Shown here piece by piece: positions 27,257-37,411 of a stretch of DNA of 64,000 nucleotides. Within the stretch, counting starts at the first letter, position 1; the number at the start of each line of letters is the position of its first letter. This DNA comes from Haloechinothrix halophila YIM 93223. Lineage in GTDB: Bacteria; Actinomycetota; Actinomycetes; Mycobacteriales; Pseudonocardiaceae. The notes under the pieces were generated by a model. The model was not told the origin of the DNA, did no database searches, and saw only the letters and a list, made by a program, of their open reading frames with translations. The translations under genes were made by a program, and so were the position numbers. Location of the stretch: NCBI RefSeq assembly GCF_000504245.1, contig NZ_KI632509.1:1673723-1737722 (forward strand), read 5' to 3'.

Positions 27257-29674
27257 ATGGTGAGCGAGTACAACGGTCGGCGACCCGCCAGTAAGGCCGT
27301 GCCGTCGGCAGCGATGCGACAGGCGCTGCGTCGCGCCGACAACGGCTCCGTGTTGAGCCAGGACGAAGCGACCGTGTTGCTGCGGGCCAAGGGTGCTGAC
27401 TTGTCCCGTCTGTGTGCCGCGGCGGGGCGGGCACGCGACGCGGGATTGTCCGCGGCGGGCAGAGCGGGCGTCGTGACGTACTCGCCGAACGTCTTTATCC
27501 CGCTTACTCGTCTTTGTCGCGACCGTTGCCACTACTGCACGTTCGCGACAGTTCCGCACCGGCTGGCCGCCGAAGGCCAGGAGCCGTTCTTGCCACCGGA
27601 TGAGGTCATCGCGATCGCTCGTCGTGGTGCCGAGCTCGGCTGCAAGGAAGCGTTGTTCACACTCGGTGATCGGCCTGAGGACCGCTGGTCCGCGGCCGCG
27701 GACTGGCTCGCGTCTCGCGGCTTCGCCTCAACAGTGGATTACGTGCGAGCCATGAGTATCCGAGTGTTGGAGGAAACTGGCCTGCTGCCGCACCTGAACC
27801 CCGGTGTGCTCACCTGGAGCGAGTTGCAGCGGCTCAAGCCCGTCTCGGCATCGATGGGCATGATGCTCGAGACAACCTCGACACGACTCTGGTCAGAGCC
27901 GGGTGGATGTCACCACGGATCTCCGGACAAGGAACCCACAGTGCGACTGCGCGTACTCGACGACGCGGGCAGTCACGCTATCCCGTTCACCACAGGCATC
28001 CTCGTTGGTATCGGGGAGACGATCAACGAGCGCGCGGAGGCGCTGTTCGAGCTGCGTCGGATTGCCCGCCATTCCGGCCATGTGCAAGAAGTCATTGTGC
28101 AGAACTTTCGTGCCAAGCCGGACACCGCGATGCGGAAATCACCCGACGCCGATTTCGAGGAGTATCTGGCGGCTATCGCTGTCGCCCGACTCGTTCTCGG
28201 ACCCAAGGTCCGCATCCAGGCCCCGCCGAACCTGTCGCAGCCCGATCAGCTCGCCGAGCTGCTGGCGGCGGGTGTCGACGACTGGGGTGGTGTATCACCG
28301 GTGACGCAGGACCATGTGAACCCTGAACGACCGTGGCCCCATCGCGACGAGCTCGCCAGGCGCACCGCTGACGCGGGCTACACGCTCCGCGAGCGGCTCA
28401 CGGTGCACCCCGAGTACGTGCTGCGCCAAGAACCTTGGCTGGACCCGAGGATCTCGACACACGTGACCGCGCTGGCCGAGCCAGCCAGCGGGCTCGCCAG
28501 AACTGGCTCGACGCCGACGGGACTGCCGTGGCAGGAACCAGATGGTGGATGGGAATCGGCAGGCAGGACGGATCTGCACACCGCGATCGATGTATCGGGA
28601 CGATCTGCGGACCGGCGGGCCGACTTCGACGAGGTATACGGTGACTGGACGGAGACGGGGAAGCTGGCGCGGCACGCCGCGGCCCAGTATCCGACTGGCT
28701 CACTCCAGCGGGCGGACCCGGAGATCACCGCCGCGCTGCGGGCGGCAGAGCGAAACCCGGCAGCACTCACTGATGCTGAGGCCATCGCCCTGACTGCGTG
28801 TGACGGAAGCCAGCTCGAAGCGTTGTGCGGGATCGCGGACGACCTGCGGAAGCAGGTGGTTGGCGACGACGTGACCTACGTGATCAACCGGAACATCAAC
28901 TTCACCAACGTCTGCTACACCGGTTGCCGGTTCTGCGCGTTCGCCCAGCGCCGCAACGACGCCGACGCCTTCACCCTGTCGGTTGAGGAGGTCGGCCACC
29001 GGGCGGAGGAGGCATGGGCCGAGGGCGCGACCGAGGTCTGCATGCAAGGCGGTATCCATCCTGACTTACCCGGTACCGCCTACTTTGACCTCGCCGCGGA
29101 GATCAGGAGACGAGTGCCCTCGCTGCACATTCACGCGTTCTCCCCCATGGAAGTGGTCAATGGGGCCAGCCGGACCGGAATGTCCATCCGGGACTGGTTG
29201 CATGCCGCGAAAGAGTCCGGTGTCGACTCGATACCCGGTACGGCGGCGGAGATCCTCGATGAGGACGTGCGCCGGGTACTCACCAAGGGAAAACTGCCCG
29301 CCGATCTGTGGATCGAGGTCATTACCACGGCGCACGAGGTCGGACTCCGATCCAGCTCCACGATGATGTACGGGCATATCGACACGCCGGCTCACTGGGT
29401 GGGTCACCTGCGACGGCTCGCCGGCATCCAAGCGCGGACTGGTGGGTTCACCGAGTTCGTCGCACTGCCGTTCGTGCATCACAACGCCCCGCTCTACCTG
29501 GCTGGAATCGCGAGGCCCGGTCCGACCATGCGGGAGAACCGCATCGTGCACGCGCTCGCGCGCATCCTGTTGCATGGCTTGGTTCCCAACATCCAGTGCT
29601 CCTGGGTCAAGCTGGTGTCGAGGGGACGCAGACCATGCTTCGCGGTGGTGCCAACGATCTTGGCGGAACCTTGA
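27257..29674 (+). pseudogene. fbiC: FbiC, 7,8-didemethyl-8-hydroxy-5-deazariboflavin (Fo) synthase, apparent C-terminal frameshift
   Basis: FbiC joins two radical-SAM enzymes (CofG and CofH) that make Fo, the F420 chromophore, from tyrosine and a pyrimidine intermediate. Both clusters are present: CRDRCHYC (C87, C91, C94) and CYTGCRFC (C553, C557, C560). The start ATG 27257 has a GGAGGG site. After WVKL (codon 29612-29614) the frame leaves the family pattern and stops at 29674. The missing end, beginning [18 protein letters not shown], is in the next frame from 29614 to a stop at 29863-29865, as if one G of GGG had been lost. Corrected, the protein would have about 869 residues, near the 856 of Mycobacterium tuberculosis FbiC. 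It is either a real mutation or a sequencing error. Confidence 0.93.
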
Positions 29675-29865
29675 TGGAGGAAACGATCTCCCGGATGGCC
29701 GGATCGGAGCATGGTTCGCACAAGAACGCACATGAGCTTGCCGGCATCGCCGCCGGCATAGGACGTCCTGCGCGGCAGCGCACGACAATGTACGAACGAG
29801 TCCCACCGCGTCAGGGCGACCGGCAGGGTGAGGCTGTGATCTCGATGAATTCTGGTGATGAGTGA
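29614..29865 (+). pseudogene. fbiC: Displaced C-terminal segment of fbiC (about 83 codons)
   Basis: This frame continues FbiC exactly: [20 protein letters not shown], then [19 protein letters not shown], a C-terminus conserved in the CofH half. Its stop TGA overlaps the ATG of fgd (TGATG), an arrangement that makes sense only if fbiC was originally read in this frame. No start codon or ribosome site serves it independently, so it is not a separate gene. Confidence 0.88.
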
Positions 29866-30887
29866 TGGTTTTGCGGCTTGGCTATAAGGCGTCGGCGGAG
29901 CAGTTCGCGCCGCGGGAGCTGGTGGAGTATGCGGTGCTGGCCGAGGAAGTCGGGTTGGACAGTGTCTGGGTCAGTGACCATTTCCAGCCATGGCGGGACA
30001 AGGGTGGTCATGCGCCATTCTCGTTGGCGTGGCTGGCGGCGGTGGGGGAGCGCACGTCTCGAGTCGCTCTTGGTACGAGTGTGCTGACAGCGACGTTCCG
30101 TTATAACCCCGCGGTGCTGGCGCAGGCGTTCGGGACGCTCGGGTGCTTGTATCCGGGTCGGATCATGCTCGGTGTTGGTAGTGGTGAGGCGTTGAATGAA
30201 GTCGCTGTCGCCAGAATCGAGTGGCCCGGATTCAAAGAGCGGTTAGCGCGACTCCGCGAAGCGATCGAGCTCATGCGTCGGTTGTGGAGCGAGAAGCGGG
30301 TGAGTTTCGAAGGGGAGTACTTCCAGACGCTGGACGCGACCGTCTACGACCGGCCCGACGGCGGGGTGCCGATCTATCTGGCGGCGGGAGGCCCGGTGAT
30401 GGCGCGTTACGTGGGGGAACAGGCCGACGGGTTCATCTGCACCAGCGGCAAGGGTATGGAACTGTATACCGAGAAACTACTGCCCGCGGTGGCGGAGGGC
30501 GCTGGACGAAGCGGCCGAACGGTTGCCGACCTCGACAAGATGCTGGAGATCAAACTCTCGTTCGACCCGGATCACGCCCAGGCGATGGAAGACACGCGGT
30601 TCTGGGCTCCGCTGTCGCTGACGCCGGAGCAGAAAGCAGGCATCGAGGACCCGGCTGAGATGGAACGCGCGGCCGACGACCTGCCTATCGAGCAGGTGGC
30701 GCGACGCTGGATCGTTGCCTCTGACCCGCAGGACGCGCTCTCGCAGATCAAGCAGTACGTCGACGTGGGGTTCAATCATCTGGTGTTCCACGGGCCCGGT
30801 CACGACCAGGAACGCTTCCTGCGCAATTTCGCTGACCACCTCCTGCCGGAACTCCGAGCCTGGGGCTCGGAGGTGCACACGGGATGA
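29865..30887 (+). CDS. fgd: F420-dependent glucose-6-phosphate dehydrogenase
   Basis: 340 residues, strongly like mycobacterial Fgd1. It begins [19 protein letters not shown] and has [18 protein letters not shown] with the catalytic His39 and Trp43, [30 protein letters not shown] with the catalytic Glu, and [18 protein letters not shown]. It oxidises glucose 6-phosphate to 6-phosphogluconolactone and makes reduced F420. I use ATG 29865; a GTG one codon upstream is possible. It overlaps the fbiC stop by one base and the next gene by ATGA. This makes it the reducing arm of an F420 operon. Confidence 0.96.
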   Translation: MVLRLGYKASAEQFAPRELVEYAVLAEEVGLDSVWVSDHFQPWRDKGGHAPFSLAWLAAVGERTSRVALGTSVLTATFRYNPAVLAQAFGTLGCLYPGRIMLGVGSGEALNEVAVARIEWPGFKERLARLREAIELMRRLWSEKRVSFEGEYFQTLDATVYDRPDGGVPIYLAAGGPVMARYVGEQADGFICTSGKGMELYTEKLLPAVAEGAGRSGRTVADLDKMLEIKLSFDPDHAQAMEDTRFWAPLSLTPEQKAGIEDPAEMERAADDLPIEQVARRWIVASDPQDALSQIKQYVDVGFNHLVFHGPGHDQERFLRNFADHLLPELRAWGSEVHTG

Positions 30888-31651
30888 GTGGGATGCTCGA
30901 CGACTATGCCGGCGCCGCATCCACACCCGACGTCGCGGTCCACGAGACGGCTGCGGAGCTGTGCGATGCGGTGGCCAGGAACCTGGTTGACGAGTTGGCG
31001 GCCGCGCAAGCCCGCAACGGGCTCGCGTCAGTGGTATTGACCGGGGGCCGCACCGGGATCGCGGTACTCGAACGCGTGCGGGCTAATCCTCGAATCCGGA
31101 ATGTCGATTGGTCGGCGGTGCGAATCTTCTGGAGCGACGAGCGCTTCGTTCCGGCCGGGCATCCCGATCGCAACGAGGCGCAGGCACGCGATGCTTTGCT
31201 CGATCATGTGCCCGTCGATCCTCGCCTGGTGTATCCCATGGGTGCGTCAGACGATCCATACGGTACCGACAGTGCGACCGCGGCAGCCGCCTACAGCGAC
31301 CTGTTGCGACGGATGGAGCGGCCGGACTGTCCGCTGTTCGACGTCTGCCTGCTCGGGGTGGGAGAGGATGGTCATGTGGCGTCCCTGTTCCCCGGGCATC
31401 CTGCCTCGGAGGAGCCGCTGCTGGCAGCCGTTTCCGTGCGCGACAGCCCCAAACCACCGAGTGAACGGATCTCCCTCACTCTAGGCACGATCCGCTCTTC
31501 GGCCGAGGTGTGGCTTGTCACCACCGGCGCCGCGAAAACCGCAGCGGTAGCGGATGCCTTCCGTGGCAACACCGACTTTCCCGCATCTAGGGCCGTCGGT
31601 ATCGAGCGCACGATATGGCACCTGGACCGGGAGGCGGCCGGTGGACTATGA
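30884..31651 (+). CDS. pgl: 6-phosphogluconolactonase
   Basis: 255 residues of the Pgl/DevB family. [17 protein letters not shown] and [20 protein letters not shown] form the sugar-phosphate site, and [18 protein letters not shown] is the family signature. It hydrolyses 6-phosphogluconolactone, which is exactly the product of the preceding fgd gene, with which it overlaps by 4 bp. The pair therefore removes the lactone formed when F420 is reduced and feeds the pentose phosphate pathway. The fbiD gene begins inside its last 11 bp. Confidence 0.95.
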   Translation: MSGMLDDYAGAASTPDVAVHETAAELCDAVARNLVDELAAAQARNGLASVVLTGGRTGIAVLERVRANPRIRNVDWSAVRIFWSDERFVPAGHPDRNEAQARDALLDHVPVDPRLVYPMGASDDPYGTDSATAAAAYSDLLRRMERPDCPLFDVCLLGVGEDGHVASLFPGHPASEEPLLAAVSVRDSPKPPSERISLTLGTIRSSAEVWLVTTGAAKTAAVADAFRGNTDFPASRAVGIERTIWHLDREAAGGL

Positions 31652-32315
31652 GGAGTGGGTAGTCGTTGTCCCTGTAAAGGGCTGGTCGACCGCGAAGTCG
31701 CGGATGGGCGGACTGTCGCGTGATGACCGGCGGGAGTTGGCCCTCGCAATGGCCAGCGATACCATCCGCGCGGTCACTGACACTCCCGGGATCCGGTCGT
31801 GCCTGGTAGTGGGTCCCAGTGAGGTACTGCGTGATCTCGGCTGCCACAACGGGGACGACTCGCTGCGGGGTCTCGTCGAGACCACTCTTGTCGGCCAGGT
31901 TGACGCTCTGAACCTCGCCCTGCGACGTGGCCGTGACGTGGCGGTCGCGTCCGGTTGGCGGCAGGTAGCGATGGTGGTCGCGGACCTGCCCTGGATCAGT
32001 GCCGGGGCCTTGAGGGAGTTTCTTCAACTGGTGCCCGAGACCGCTCCTGGCTTCATACCGGACAGCTCGGGCACGGGAACCAACCTGCTGGCTTCGCGTC
32101 GGGGTGCTCAGCTGGTGCCCCGATTCGGTGGATACTCCGCGTCCCGTCACCGGTCGGCGGGAGCGGCGGATCTCTCCTCGCAGTGCGACGCGAGGCTGCG
32201 GGTTGACCTCGATACGGAAGCGCACTTAGCGGTTGCTCGCACACTGGCTGGACCCGCGCTGTCCCGGTGGTTCGCGGGACAGGGCAGCAACAAGGCCATA
32301 TCAGAGTGTGGCTAG
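31641..32315 (+). CDS. fbiD: 2-phospho-L-lactate/phosphoenolpyruvate guanylyltransferase (CofC/FbiD)
   Basis: 224 residues from GTG 31641 (GGGAGG site), overlapping pgl. Family signs are VVVPVKGWSTAKSRMGGLS near the start, the nucleotide-binding VAMVVADLPWISAGALREFL, and DSSGTGTNLLASRR. The enzyme activates PEP (mycobacteria) or 2-phospholactate with GTP for transfer onto Fo by FbiA. It is the fourth gene of the fbiC-fgd-pgl-fbiD run. An upstream in-frame ATG at 31554 lies wholly inside pgl and is unlikely. Confidence 0.92.
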   Translation: MDYEEWVVVVPVKGWSTAKSRMGGLSRDDRRELALAMASDTIRAVTDTPGIRSCLVVGPSEVLRDLGCHNGDDSLRGLVETTLVGQVDALNLALRRGRDVAVASGWRQVAMVVADLPWISAGALREFLQLVPETAPGFIPDSSGTGTNLLASRRGAQLVPRFGGYSASRHRSAGAADLSSQCDARLRVDLDTEAHLAVARTLAGPALSRWFAGQGSNKAISECG

Positions 32316-32525
32316 TGGCCTGGCCACCGGAAACGGACCCGCTTGGCGTCAGTCATGGGTTTCCTGACGTGGCGGAGAAAGCGGACTGACAAGCTCAGTC
32401 ATGAAGATTCGGCGAAGTGAACAAAGCCTTCGTGACGCTGGGAACCATATAGTTGAGGCAATGCTCGCTCGTCAGTATGTCAGGGCGTGAAATCGGGCGT
32501 TATCGCGAGGTTCGGAGGTACGTAC
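32316..32525 (+). promoter_or_regulatory. Leader region upstream of the small ORF and fbiB
   Basis: Two hairpins can be drawn: CGTCAG (32347-32352) with CTGACG (32364-32369), and GACTGA (32384-32389) with TCAGTC (32395-32400) over a 5-nt loop. TCAGTCATG is also directly repeated at 32349-32357 and 32395-32403. A promoter for fbiB is expected here because the gap to fbiD is 299 bp, but no boxes stand out. Confidence 0.4.
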
Positions 32526-32618
32526 ATGTCCCCTCGACTCAGCGGGTCCGTACGACGAGTGCGCTTGTGCGGCTGCCGTGCTGACCTGCTCAACGTAGCC
32601 ACTTCGACCGAGGCATGA
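32526..32618 (+). CDS. Small ORF (30 aa), candidate leader peptide of fbiB
   Basis: The ATG at 32526 has a perfect GGAGG site at 32514-32518, 7 nt upstream. The 30-codon frame begins [17 protein letters not shown] and ends in TGA at 32616-32618. That stop overlaps the fbiB ATG (ATGA), so fbiB translation may depend on it. Arg-rich, Cys-containing short leaders ending near a gene start are known in actinobacteria as attenuators, often for cysteine-related genes. Resemblance to that class is by eye only. No function can be assigned with confidence. Confidence 0.5.
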   Translation: MSPRLSGSVRRVRLCGCRADLLNVATSTEA

Positions 32619-33964
32619 TGAGTACGCCCAGAGTTCACAGCGCGCCGGCCATGGAGGTCATGGCGGTGCGCGGGCTGCCGGAGTTCGAGCCCGGTGATGA
32701 CCTCGCGTCGGTGATCGCCGAACAGGCACCGTGGCTGCGATCAGGTGATGTCGTCGTCGTCACCAGCAAAGTCGTGTCCAAAGTTGAGGGACGTCTGGTC
32801 GAGGTCCCGAGCGACCAGGATGAACGCGCCACCGCGTGGGCTGAGCTGGTGGACGCCGAGTCGCGCCGCACCGTCGCCCATACTGATCGCGCCCCGATCA
32901 CCGAAAGTCGGCTGGGCATCGTCCAGGCCGCTTCGGGAGTCGATGCGTCCAATGTGAGCGCGGGCGTGGTAGCGCTGCTGCCGGTAGACCCAGACGCGTC
33001 CGCGGCCGCGCTGCGAGTGCGACTGCGCGAGCGGCTCGACGTGGACGTCGCCGTGGTGATCACAGACACCATGGGGCGCCCGTGGCGGTTAGGGCAGACT
33101 GACGTGGCCATCGGGGCGAGCGGTCTGTCTGTGTTGTGTTCCTATGTCGGTACCCGAGATGCGCACGGCAATGAGCTCGCCGTAACCGAAATCGCTGTGG
33201 CCGATGAGATCGCCGGCGCCGCCGACCTCGTCAAGGGGAAACTCACCGGAGTACCGGTGGCCGTCGTGCGTGGCCTGGACGTCAGCGAGGATGGCTCGCG
33301 TGCTCGCGATCTCATCCGGCCCGTCGACGAAGACTTGTTCCAGCTCGGAACGGCAGAGGCCGTCGAACGCGGTCGTCGTGAAGCCGTGCTGCTCCGCAGA
33401 TCGATTCGCGAGTTTTCCGATGATGTGGTCGACGCTGAGATCATCCGGGATGCCATTGGTACCGCGCTGACGGCGCCCGCGCCGCACCACACCGCACCGA
33501 TACGATTCGTCTGGGTGCGCAGTCCAGTGCGTCGCAAGGAACTTCTTGAGTCGATGCGGCAGGCTTGGCGTAGCGATCTCGCTGCTGACGGTTTGTCTCC
33601 CGAACGGATCGAGAAACGGCTGGCGCGCGGTGACTTGCTCTTCCGTGCTCCTGAGCTGGTCCTGCCTTTCCTCGTCGCGAACGGTGCTCACACCTATTCG
33701 GACGCTCGCCGAACCGGCTGCGAGCACACCATGTTCACTGTCGCTGGTGGAGCCGCCGTGCAGGCCCTGCTTGTCGCGCTTGCCGCGGAGGGGATGGGCT
33801 CCTGCTGGGTAGGTTCCACGATCTTCGCCCCGGACGTGGTGCGAAACGTACTCAGCCTTCCCGCCGACTGGGAGCCGCTGGGTGCGATCGCCATCGGCCA
33901 CCCAACTACTCCGCTTACACCTCGAGATCCTAGGGACACCGAGAGTGGTCTTGTCGAGCTCTAG
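32615..33964 (+). CDS. fbiB: FbiB, coenzyme F420-0:L-glutamate ligase with FMN reductase domain
   Basis: 449 residues, the same length as mycobacterial FbiB. Residues 1-245 are the CofE ligase domain: [56 protein letters not shown], and [19 protein letters not shown]. Residues 255-449 are a nitroreductase-like domain ([20 protein letters not shown]), which reduces dehydro-F420-0 in mycobacteria. The enzyme adds the poly-glutamate tail of F420. In mycobacteria fbiA precedes fbiB; here a leader ORF precedes it and fbiA is absent from the window. It converges with the E2 gene, 18 bp apart. Confidence 0.95.
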   Translation: MMSTPRVHSAPAMEVMAVRGLPEFEPGDDLASVIAEQAPWLRSGDVVVVTSKVVSKVEGRLVEVPSDQDERATAWAELVDAESRRTVAHTDRAPITESRLGIVQAASGVDASNVSAGVVALLPVDPDASAAALRVRLRERLDVDVAVVITDTMGRPWRLGQTDVAIGASGLSVLCSYVGTRDAHGNELAVTEIAVADEIAGAADLVKGKLTGVPVAVVRGLDVSEDGSRARDLIRPVDEDLFQLGTAEAVERGRREAVLLRRSIREFSDDVVDAEIIRDAIGTALTAPAPHHTAPIRFVWVRSPVRRKELLESMRQAWRSDLAADGLSPERIEKRLARGDLLFRAPELVLPFLVANGAHTYSDARRTGCEHTMFTVAGGAAVQALLVALAAEGMGSCWVGSTIFAPDVVRNVLSLPADWEPLGAIAIGHPTTPLTPRDPRDTESGLVEL

Positions 33965-33982
33965 AACGAGCCGACCGCCGCG

Positions 33983-35305
33983 TCAGAGGAACGCGAGGCC
34001 GGGATCCTCGAGGAGCGCGGCGGTGTCGGCGAGCAGCTGAGATCCTTGCTGTCCATCGATGATTCGGTGATCGAATGACAGCGAGAGCTGCGTGACCCAG
34101 CGTGGCTCGATCCGCTCCGATTCGCCGTCCGACACGACCCACGGCATGCGCCGTACGGCTCCGCATGCCAGGATCGCGGCCTCGCCCGGGTTCAGGATCG
34201 GGGTTCCGCTGTCCACACCGAAGACGCCGATGTTACTGACGGTGATCGTACCGTGTGACATGTCCTCGAGGGTGCTCGAACCCGCGCGTGCGGTGGCAGC
34301 GAGCCCTGTGATCGACTCGGCCAGGTCACGCAGCGAAAGGCGCTCGGCGTTCTTGATGTTCGGCACCATGAGACCGCGGTCGGTGGCGGTCGCGATACCC
34401 AGGTTGACGTAGTGCTTCACGACGATCTCGCGAGCCTGTTCGTCCCACGTCGCGTTGGCTTCTGGTGTGTTCCGTAGCGCGAGCAAGAGCGCACGCGCAA
34501 CGAACACTAGAGGTGTTACTCGCACCTCGCGAAATTCTCGGCGAGCGGAGATGGCCGTGCGCAACCGCATGGTGGCCGTGATGTCGACCATGACGAACTC
34601 GGTCACGTGTGGTGCGGTGAACGCGGACGAGACCATCGCCTCGGCAGTGTGCTTGCGAATCCCCTTGATCGGGATCCTGCGCTCGGCGGCGTGCTCTGGC
34701 TCAGTGACGGGCCGCGTTTCGGCAGCGGTCGTCGCTCGACGGACATCGTCACGGGTCACTGTGCCGTGTGGACCTGTAGGGCTGATCGTCGTCAGGTCGA
34801 CGCCGAGTTCCTTGGCCAACTTGCGGACAGGCGGTTTGGCTGCCGGACGCGTCGTGCCCGATGTAGTGGGAGCAGCGGACGGCGTCGAGTCGGCGGCGTC
34901 CGCCACATCGCGCGACGGGGGCCCCGCTAGGGACAGCTCGGAGGTTCGTGCCGCTGGCCGGGGTCCGTATCCGACAAGGAGCTCGGCTTGCTCGGCGTCG
35001 TCCTCGACCGCTGGGGCCGCATCGCCATTGAGCTCCTGCTGGCTCCCGGGAGACGCATCCGGAGCGGAGTCGATGGTGATCAGCGGCTTGCCGACTTCGA
35101 CGGTGTCTCCCTCGGCGGCGTGCAGGGTGACAACCGTACCCGCGAACGGGGAGGGGAGCTCTACCATGGCCTTGGCCGTCTCGACCTCGACCAGCGTTTG
35201 ATTTATCTCGACGATGTCCCCGGGTTGTACTGACCAGCGCGAGATATCGGCCTCGGTCAGTCCTTCACCGACGTCGGGCAGGCGGAAGTCTTGGGGATTG
35301 GACAC
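33983..35305 (-). CDS. bkdC: Branched-chain 2-oxoacid dehydrogenase E2 (dihydrolipoyl acyltransferase)
   Basis: 440 residues from GTG 35305 (GAGGG site); the longer frame to 35389 reads into the E1b gene. One lipoyl domain (residues 5-80) carries VEVETAKAMVELPS with the lipoylated Lys. A peripheral-subunit-binding domain follows (VRKLAKELGVDLTTISPTG). The C-terminal acyltransferase domain has the catalytic SFDHRIIDG. E2 transfers the acyl group from E1 to CoA. The E1 genes lie just upstream in the same operon; no E3 gene is in the window. Branched-chain rather than pyruvate substrates are inferred from the separate E1a/E1b genes and nearby lrp and vdh. Confidence 0.93.
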   Translation of the reverse strand: MSNPQDFRLPDVGEGLTEADISRWSVQPGDIVEINQTLVEVETAKAMVELPSPFAGTVVTLHAAEGDTVEVGKPLITIDSAPDASPGSQQELNGDAAPAVEDDAEQAELLVGYGPRPAARTSELSLAGPPSRDVADAADSTPSAAPTTSGTTRPAAKPPVRKLAKELGVDLTTISPTGPHGTVTRDDVRRATTAAETRPVTEPEHAAERRIPIKGIRKHTAEAMVSSAFTAPHVTEFVMVDITATMRLRTAISARREFREVRVTPLVFVARALLLALRNTPEANATWDEQAREIVVKHYVNLGIATATDRGLMVPNIKNAERLSLRDLAESITGLAATARAGSSTLEDMSHGTITVSNIGVFGVDSGTPILNPGEAAILACGAVRRMPWVVSDGESERIEPRWVTQLSLSFDHRIIDGQQGSQLLADTAALLEDPGLAFL

Positions 35306-35321
35306 GGTGGCGTGGCCCTCT

Positions 35322-36290
35322 CTAGTAACGGAAGCTGCGATCGGTGGCCGACAGGATTCGCTCGACGTTGGGCAGCCAGTCATGTTCAAGCCGGCTCGGC
35401 GGATAGGGCGTGTCGTATCCGGTGATTCTGAGCACGGGGGCTTCCAGGAAGTAGAAGGCTTCGTGCTGGATCCGAGCGGTGATCTCCGCTCCCATCCCGT
35501 GGGAAAGCGAGGCTTCGTGTATCACGAGTGCTCGACCGGTGCGGCGGACGGAATCGACCACGGTCTCCGTGTCGACGGGCGACAGGCTGCGTAGGTCGAT
35601 GACTTCGACGCTGTGTCCCTGAGCCTCAGCTGCCTCGGCCGCCTGTAGCGTGGTGTCAACGGTGGGTCCGTACGCGATGAAGGTGATGTCGTTGCCTGAT
35701 CGGACGATGCGGGCCTTGTCGAGTGCCAGATCTGGTGCATCGGTCACGTCGCCTTTGGCCCAGTAGCGACGTTTCGGTTCGAGAAAGATGGTCGGGTCAT
35801 CGGAGGCGATAGCTTGGCGGATCATCGTATGGGCGTCTTGTGGCGTTGAGCAGGTCACGACCTTCAAGCCCGCGGTGTGTGCGAAGTACGTCTCTGGGGA
35901 CTCCGAGTGGTGCTCGATCGATCCGATGCCGCCCCCAAAGGGAATGCGGATGACCACCGGAAGGCACACAGCCCCGGCGGAACGGTGTCGAATCTTCGCG
36001 AGCTGGGTGATGATCTGGTTTACCGCGGGATAGACGAAGCCATCGAACTGGATCTCACAGACCGGCCGGTAGCCGCGCATGGCAAGGCCGATCGCGGAGC
36101 CGACGATGCCGGCTTCGCCGAGCGGGCTGTCGACGACGCGATCCTCGCCGAAGTCCTTCTGTAGCCCGTCGGTGGTTCGAAAGACGCCGCCCAGCCTGCC
36201 GATGTCCTCGCCGATCAGTAATACCCGCCGATCGGATTCGAGCGCGCGACGCATTCCATCGTTGAGCGCTTTGACCATTGACAACATCAT
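35322..36290 (-). CDS. bkdB: Branched-chain 2-oxoacid dehydrogenase E1 beta subunit
   Basis: 322 residues. Transketolase-type pyrimidine domain: VLLIGEDIGRLGGVFRTTDG, then DSPLGEAGIVGSAIGLAMRG and EIQFDGFVYPAVNQI. C-terminal domain: VEVIDLRSLSPVDTETVVDS. With E1a it decarboxylates branched-chain 2-oxoacids using thiamine diphosphate. Its start overlaps the E1a stop by ATGA, and it lies 16 bp before E2. Length is typical. Confidence 0.95.
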   Translation of the reverse strand: MMLSMVKALNDGMRRALESDRRVLLIGEDIGRLGGVFRTTDGLQKDFGEDRVVDSPLGEAGIVGSAIGLAMRGYRPVCEIQFDGFVYPAVNQIITQLAKIRHRSAGAVCLPVVIRIPFGGGIGSIEHHSESPETYFAHTAGLKVVTCSTPQDAHTMIRQAIASDDPTIFLEPKRRYWAKGDVTDAPDLALDKARIVRSGNDITFIAYGPTVDTTLQAAEAAEAQGHSVEVIDLRSLSPVDTETVVDSVRRTGRALVIHEASLSHGMGAEITARIQHEAFYFLEAPVLRITGYDTPYPPSRLEHDWLPNVERILSATDRSFRY

Positions 36291-37411
36291 TGTGAGGCTT
36301 CGCTCCGTTCCATCGACGCGACAAAGTCGTGGTGTTCGCGCATTTGGTGGCGCAGCTCAGCGGGCATGTCGGCGTAGGTGTGTTCGAACGGTAGCGTCGT
36401 GCCCGGTTCGGCGAGTGCCCTGCAGCCAGTCCTGAGCCGCTCGGCAAGGGCATCGCTCTGCTTATCGACGTCGGAGAAGAAATCCGGATCAGCGAGGCCT
36501 TCCGTGGACAAGAAGGTGTGCATCCGGGTGAGCGGATCCCGTCCCGTCCATTCCTCGGTCTCGGCCGCACTGCGGTACCGGCTCGCATCGTCGGCGGTGG
36601 TGTGCGCGTTGACCCGATAGGTAAGCGCCTCGATCAGCGTCGGGCCGCCGCCGGATCGTGCCCTCCGCAGCGCATCACGGGTCGCCGCCAGGCAGGCCAG
36701 CACGTCATTTCCGTCCACTCGAATACCGGGGAAGCCGAAGCCGGCTGCTCGGCGTGCGGCCGGGATCCTGCTCTGCGTGCTGTACGGGGCTGAGATGGCC
36801 CATTGGTTGTTTTGGCAGAAGAACACAACGGGCAGCTGCTGTGTAGCGGCCCAGATGAATGCCTCATTGGTTTCACCCTCGCTCAGGGCTCCGTCGCCGA
36901 GGAAAGCCAGGACTGCCGTGTCGCGGTCGGCGTCTCCGCTTCCCACCGCGTCGTCGCGAACCACGCCCATCGCGTAGCCGACCGCGTGCAGCGTCTGGGC
37001 GCCGATGACCAGCGTATACAGATTGAAGTTGCGGTCGTAGGGATCCCATCCGCCCAGGGTCGTGCCTCGGAACAGACCGAGCAGCGAGATGGGATCTACG
37101 CCGCGACAACATGCCACTCCGTGTTCGCGGTAGGTCGGGAACACCATGTCTTGGTCGAGGAGAGCGTGCGCCGCGCCAACCTGGGCAGCTTCTTGCCCGA
37201 GAAGCGACGGCCACAGTCCAAGCTCGCCCTGCCGTTGCAGTGCGATCGCTTCGCTGTCCAATCTGCGGGTGAGTACGAGATCGCGATAGAGCGCACGGAC
37301 ATCTACCGTGGTGAGGTCCAGCGAGAGCGTCCCGTCCAGCTCGGCGGTGCCATCTGGGGTCAGCAGCTGGTGCAGCGGCTCGTTCCCCTCGGTTGTCTGG
37401 ACTTCTGCCAT
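36287..37411 (-). CDS. bkdA: Branched-chain 2-oxoacid dehydrogenase E1 alpha subunit
   Basis: 374 residues from ATG 37411, which has a GGGAGG site; the frame is open to 37723 but that part is antisense to the lrp gene. The thiamine diphosphate motif is FLGDGALSEGETNEAFIWAA ending in QNNQWAIS. LGQEAAQVGAAHAL and YREHGVACCRGVDP are typical of the family. First gene of the bkd operon. An Lrp/AsnC-type regulator is transcribed divergently from the 148-bp gap, as in other actinobacterial bkd loci. Confidence 0.95.
   Translation of the reverse strand: MAEVQTTEGNEPLHQLLTPDGTAELDGTLSLDLTTVDVRALYRDLVLTRRLDSEAIALQRQGELGLWPSLLGQEAAQVGAAHALLDQDMVFPTYREHGVACCRGVDPISLLGLFRGTTLGGWDPYDRNFNLYTLVIGAQTLHAVGYAMGVVRDDAVGSGDADRDTAVLAFLGDGALSEGETNEAFIWAATQQLPVVFFCQNNQWAISAPYSTQSRIPAARRAAGFGFPGIRVDGNDVLACLAATRDALRRARSGGGPTLIEALTYRVNAHTTADDASRYRSAAETEEWTGRDPLTRMHTFLSTEGLADPDFFSDVDKQSDALAERLRTGCRALAEPGTTLPFEHTYADMPAELRHQMREHHDFVASMERSEASQ

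Noticed and set aside
29612-29618. Programmed -1 frameshifting in fbiC
   Set aside because: No X-XXY-YYZ slippery heptamer is present and FbiC is not known to use recoding; a base loss is simpler.
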